This document shows, in pieces, positions 62,801 to 64,000 of a stretch of DNA of 64,000 nucleotides (within the stretch, counting starts at the first letter, position 1; each line of letters starts with the position of its first letter). The translations under genes and the position numbers were made by a program. The notes under the pieces are model-generated. The model ran no database searches and was not told the origin of the DNA. It saw nothing but the letters and a program-made list of their open reading frames with translations. Origin of the DNA: Dolomedes plantarius (Eukaryota; Arthropoda; Arachnida; Araneae; Dolomedidae); contig OU015490.1 in assembly GCA_907164885.2 (NCBI GenBank), forward strand, positions 13,825,966-13,889,965. Direction: 5' to 3'.

Positions 62801-63451
62801 CCTTGTATTTGTTAACCTCTTGCTAAAAAAGCATTCCATAATACTTTGTTTCCTTTTTGCAGTAGTTTTTTTTAAACCTGAAAGCAAAATTTCCTTCTCA
62901 AACGCCGTTTATAAGTGTGTTAAAATCAGGTTACAAGATTCCACCACACGAAAAAACGTTAAAGAAAAGCATTTAAAAACAATCGTATTTACCATTTTAG
63001 GGCAAGAGTAGTAAGGTACTTTGTACATAAACCATCAAACTCAGCAAAGGACAGTCTGAACAATACACACGCACTTTGCAATTCTCAAACAGTCCCGTTA
63101 TTCAATAACCACAAGTCAACAAACACTGAACCTGTCTCTGTGTCACTCATGCTGTGCGACGGCAGGGACAGGGTTCTTGGCGCGACTGGTGGTGGACCGC
63201 TGCGACCGCGTATCTATTTTTGTACACTAGACTCGACATTCAAGCGAAATGCACTGCATTGGGCCACAGCTAACCAACAAGCACATTTAAACTTAACGTT
63301 TCTTTCCCCAAAACTTGGGACTTGCTCTACCTATTAATTGTTACTTTATTTTCTTTGCTTCTTGTAATATTAAATTCTTTCTTTAAATAAAAAAAAACAT
63401 GATCTAAAGGGGGGACTGAAGCCCCCTCAGCCCCCCCTGGATCCGCCCCTG
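59815..63451 (-). mobile_element. hAT transposon, nearly full length
   Basis: Left CATGGGCGGATACAG (59815) and right complement CAGGGGCGGATCCAG (63451) are inverted ends with mismatches. The flanks TATCAACA and ATCCAACA are a weak 8-bp duplication. The 3637-bp body carries a hAT transposase on the minus strand (62839 to 60399). G-rich and C-rich tracts lie just inside both ends. Confidence 0.82.
60399..62839 (-). pseudogene. hAT transposase (TTF/DUF4371 type), several frameshifts
   Basis: Start MECFFSKRLTNTRPTSNDDS at 62839. A zinc-finger segment reads FPWLVFSKSQQGLYCRYCPL (about 62455-62400). Next come NHLYHKKAVEAGKEFL (62127-62378), then FYSILFDETTDAAHDSQLTF (first catalytic Asp; 61737-62123), CVGIATDGCSTMVSEVKGAV and HCPCLNHALNLTLTKASEI (second Asp and Cys/His insertion; 61417-61740), SYLLVSIASLADILAITLPL (61102-61317), REC EEFLHDVYLVATGLAEHM-type helices (60722-61150), and the dimerisation tail PPVSTATAERSFSTLRRLKD to TAA at 60399. 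Frames change at least four times and stops occur, so it is inactive; every domain of a roughly 750-residue protein is still traceable. Confidence 0.9.
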
Positions 63452-64000
63452 ATCCAACAAGAAATTCCATGGAAAGGCCACGTTGGAGATTGGTATCATA
63501 TTTATCTGTCTTTCCTCTTAATACCTTTAAGGCGACTGAAAGTCACGGAGTCACTTCCAGTGTCCACTAAAGTATTGGGTAAGTGGTTATATTTGTTTGG
63601 TGGAGTTTTCGTGTGAAAGCCCTGAGCATCGTCAATGTTCGTCCTTTGAAACCCCTTTACTACACTGCATATCTCTTCCCTGCATACTTTAGAGAAATTC
63701 AGAGGAATCAGATTGGACCATTTACATGTTTATTTACTAATTACAACTTTCCCATGTTACAATCATTTACATGTTTATTTACTAATTACAACTTAGTGTA
63801 TATGGCAAGGCTCTTCAAACACGAGCTATCCAGAAAAGTCACCACGTTTATTTGCTGATTTCAAATTGGTGGAGACAATATAGGGCCTTCGATGTTGGCT
63901 TCACAACCGTTTCAACTACCTTCAGTAGTCACCTTTTGACGACAATGTCCAGAGAAGTCCCGTCGATCCTCTCCGGGGCACTTTAAGGCTGCTTCATGTG
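63452..64000. other. Right edge: short tandem repeat and possible protease fragment
   Basis: On the minus strand about 63505-63575 reads NTLVDTGSDSVTFSRLKGIK, containing DTGSD like a retroelement aspartic protease, but too short to be sure. A 48-bp direct repeat (ATTTACATGTTTATTTACTA at about 63720 and 63768) follows. Nothing else recognised. Confidence 0.3.

Overview
The window is AT-rich eukaryotic nuclear DNA: no operons, tiny spliced exons, many (TA)n arrays, and wall-to-wall DNA transposons in all states of decay. The mix (Tc1 and mariner families, DUF4817-type mariners, pogo/Tigger, hAT, piggyBac, Helitrons, Tourist-like MITEs, an R1/I-like non-LTR element) and the near-consensus Tc1 protein resemble arthropod, probably arachnid (spider-like), genomes. 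That placement is inference, not proof.

The main host gene is on the minus strand. Six small exons spread over 33.5 kb (50077 down to 16523) join in frame into PIGL, the GPI-anchor de-N-acetylase. It has the HPDDE zinc motif, the GHLNH motif, a membrane-anchor N terminus and consistent splice sites and phases. About 12 residues expected between exons 4 and 5 were not found. Most of the window from 16.5 to 50 kb is therefore PIGL intron filled by transposons. Another host-like piece is the 3' end of an ankyrin-repeat gene at 1-159. A low-confidence exon lies at 53668-53919.

Layout. 1-4.6 kb: ankyrin 3' end, a 400-bp tandem duplication, and a chimera of two decayed Tc1/Tc3 elements. 4.6-12.3 kb: a Tc1 with perfect 33-bp inverted ends, a palindromic mariner MITE, an unclassified transposase-like gene (minus strand), a second Tc1, and a deleted mariner. 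12.3-16.4 kb: a nest of up to four levels (pogo-like ends, hAT-like ends, Helitron, then a second Helitron and a mariner). 16.5-19.4 kb: PIGL exons 5-6, hAT and pogo-like elements. 19.6-21.4 kb: piggyBac relic. 22.1-30.8 kb: hAT MITEs hosting Helitrons and pogo elements, plus a long Tigger inside a Helitron. 31-33.8 kb: second copy of the unclassified gene, fused to a mariner tail. 34-43 kb: PIGL exons 2-4, a mariner, hAT MITEs, and a reverse-transcriptase ORF between 480-bp inverted arms. 43-49 kb: a Tigger split by a segment with two opposed 140-bp-unit arrays. 50-57 kb: PIGL exon 1, a HARBI1-like fragment, a 5'-truncated non-LTR element, and a CpG-richer tandem duplication with Tourist-like MITEs. 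58-64 kb: a palindromic MITE, a dispersed repeat, and an almost complete but broken hAT element (59815-63451).

The two most novel-looking items are the unclassified transposase-like family (7243-8504 and 31574-33462, whose outer ends share an AGGGTRGARCGAAA motif in inverted orientation) and the arm-flanked reverse transcriptase at 38483-40892.
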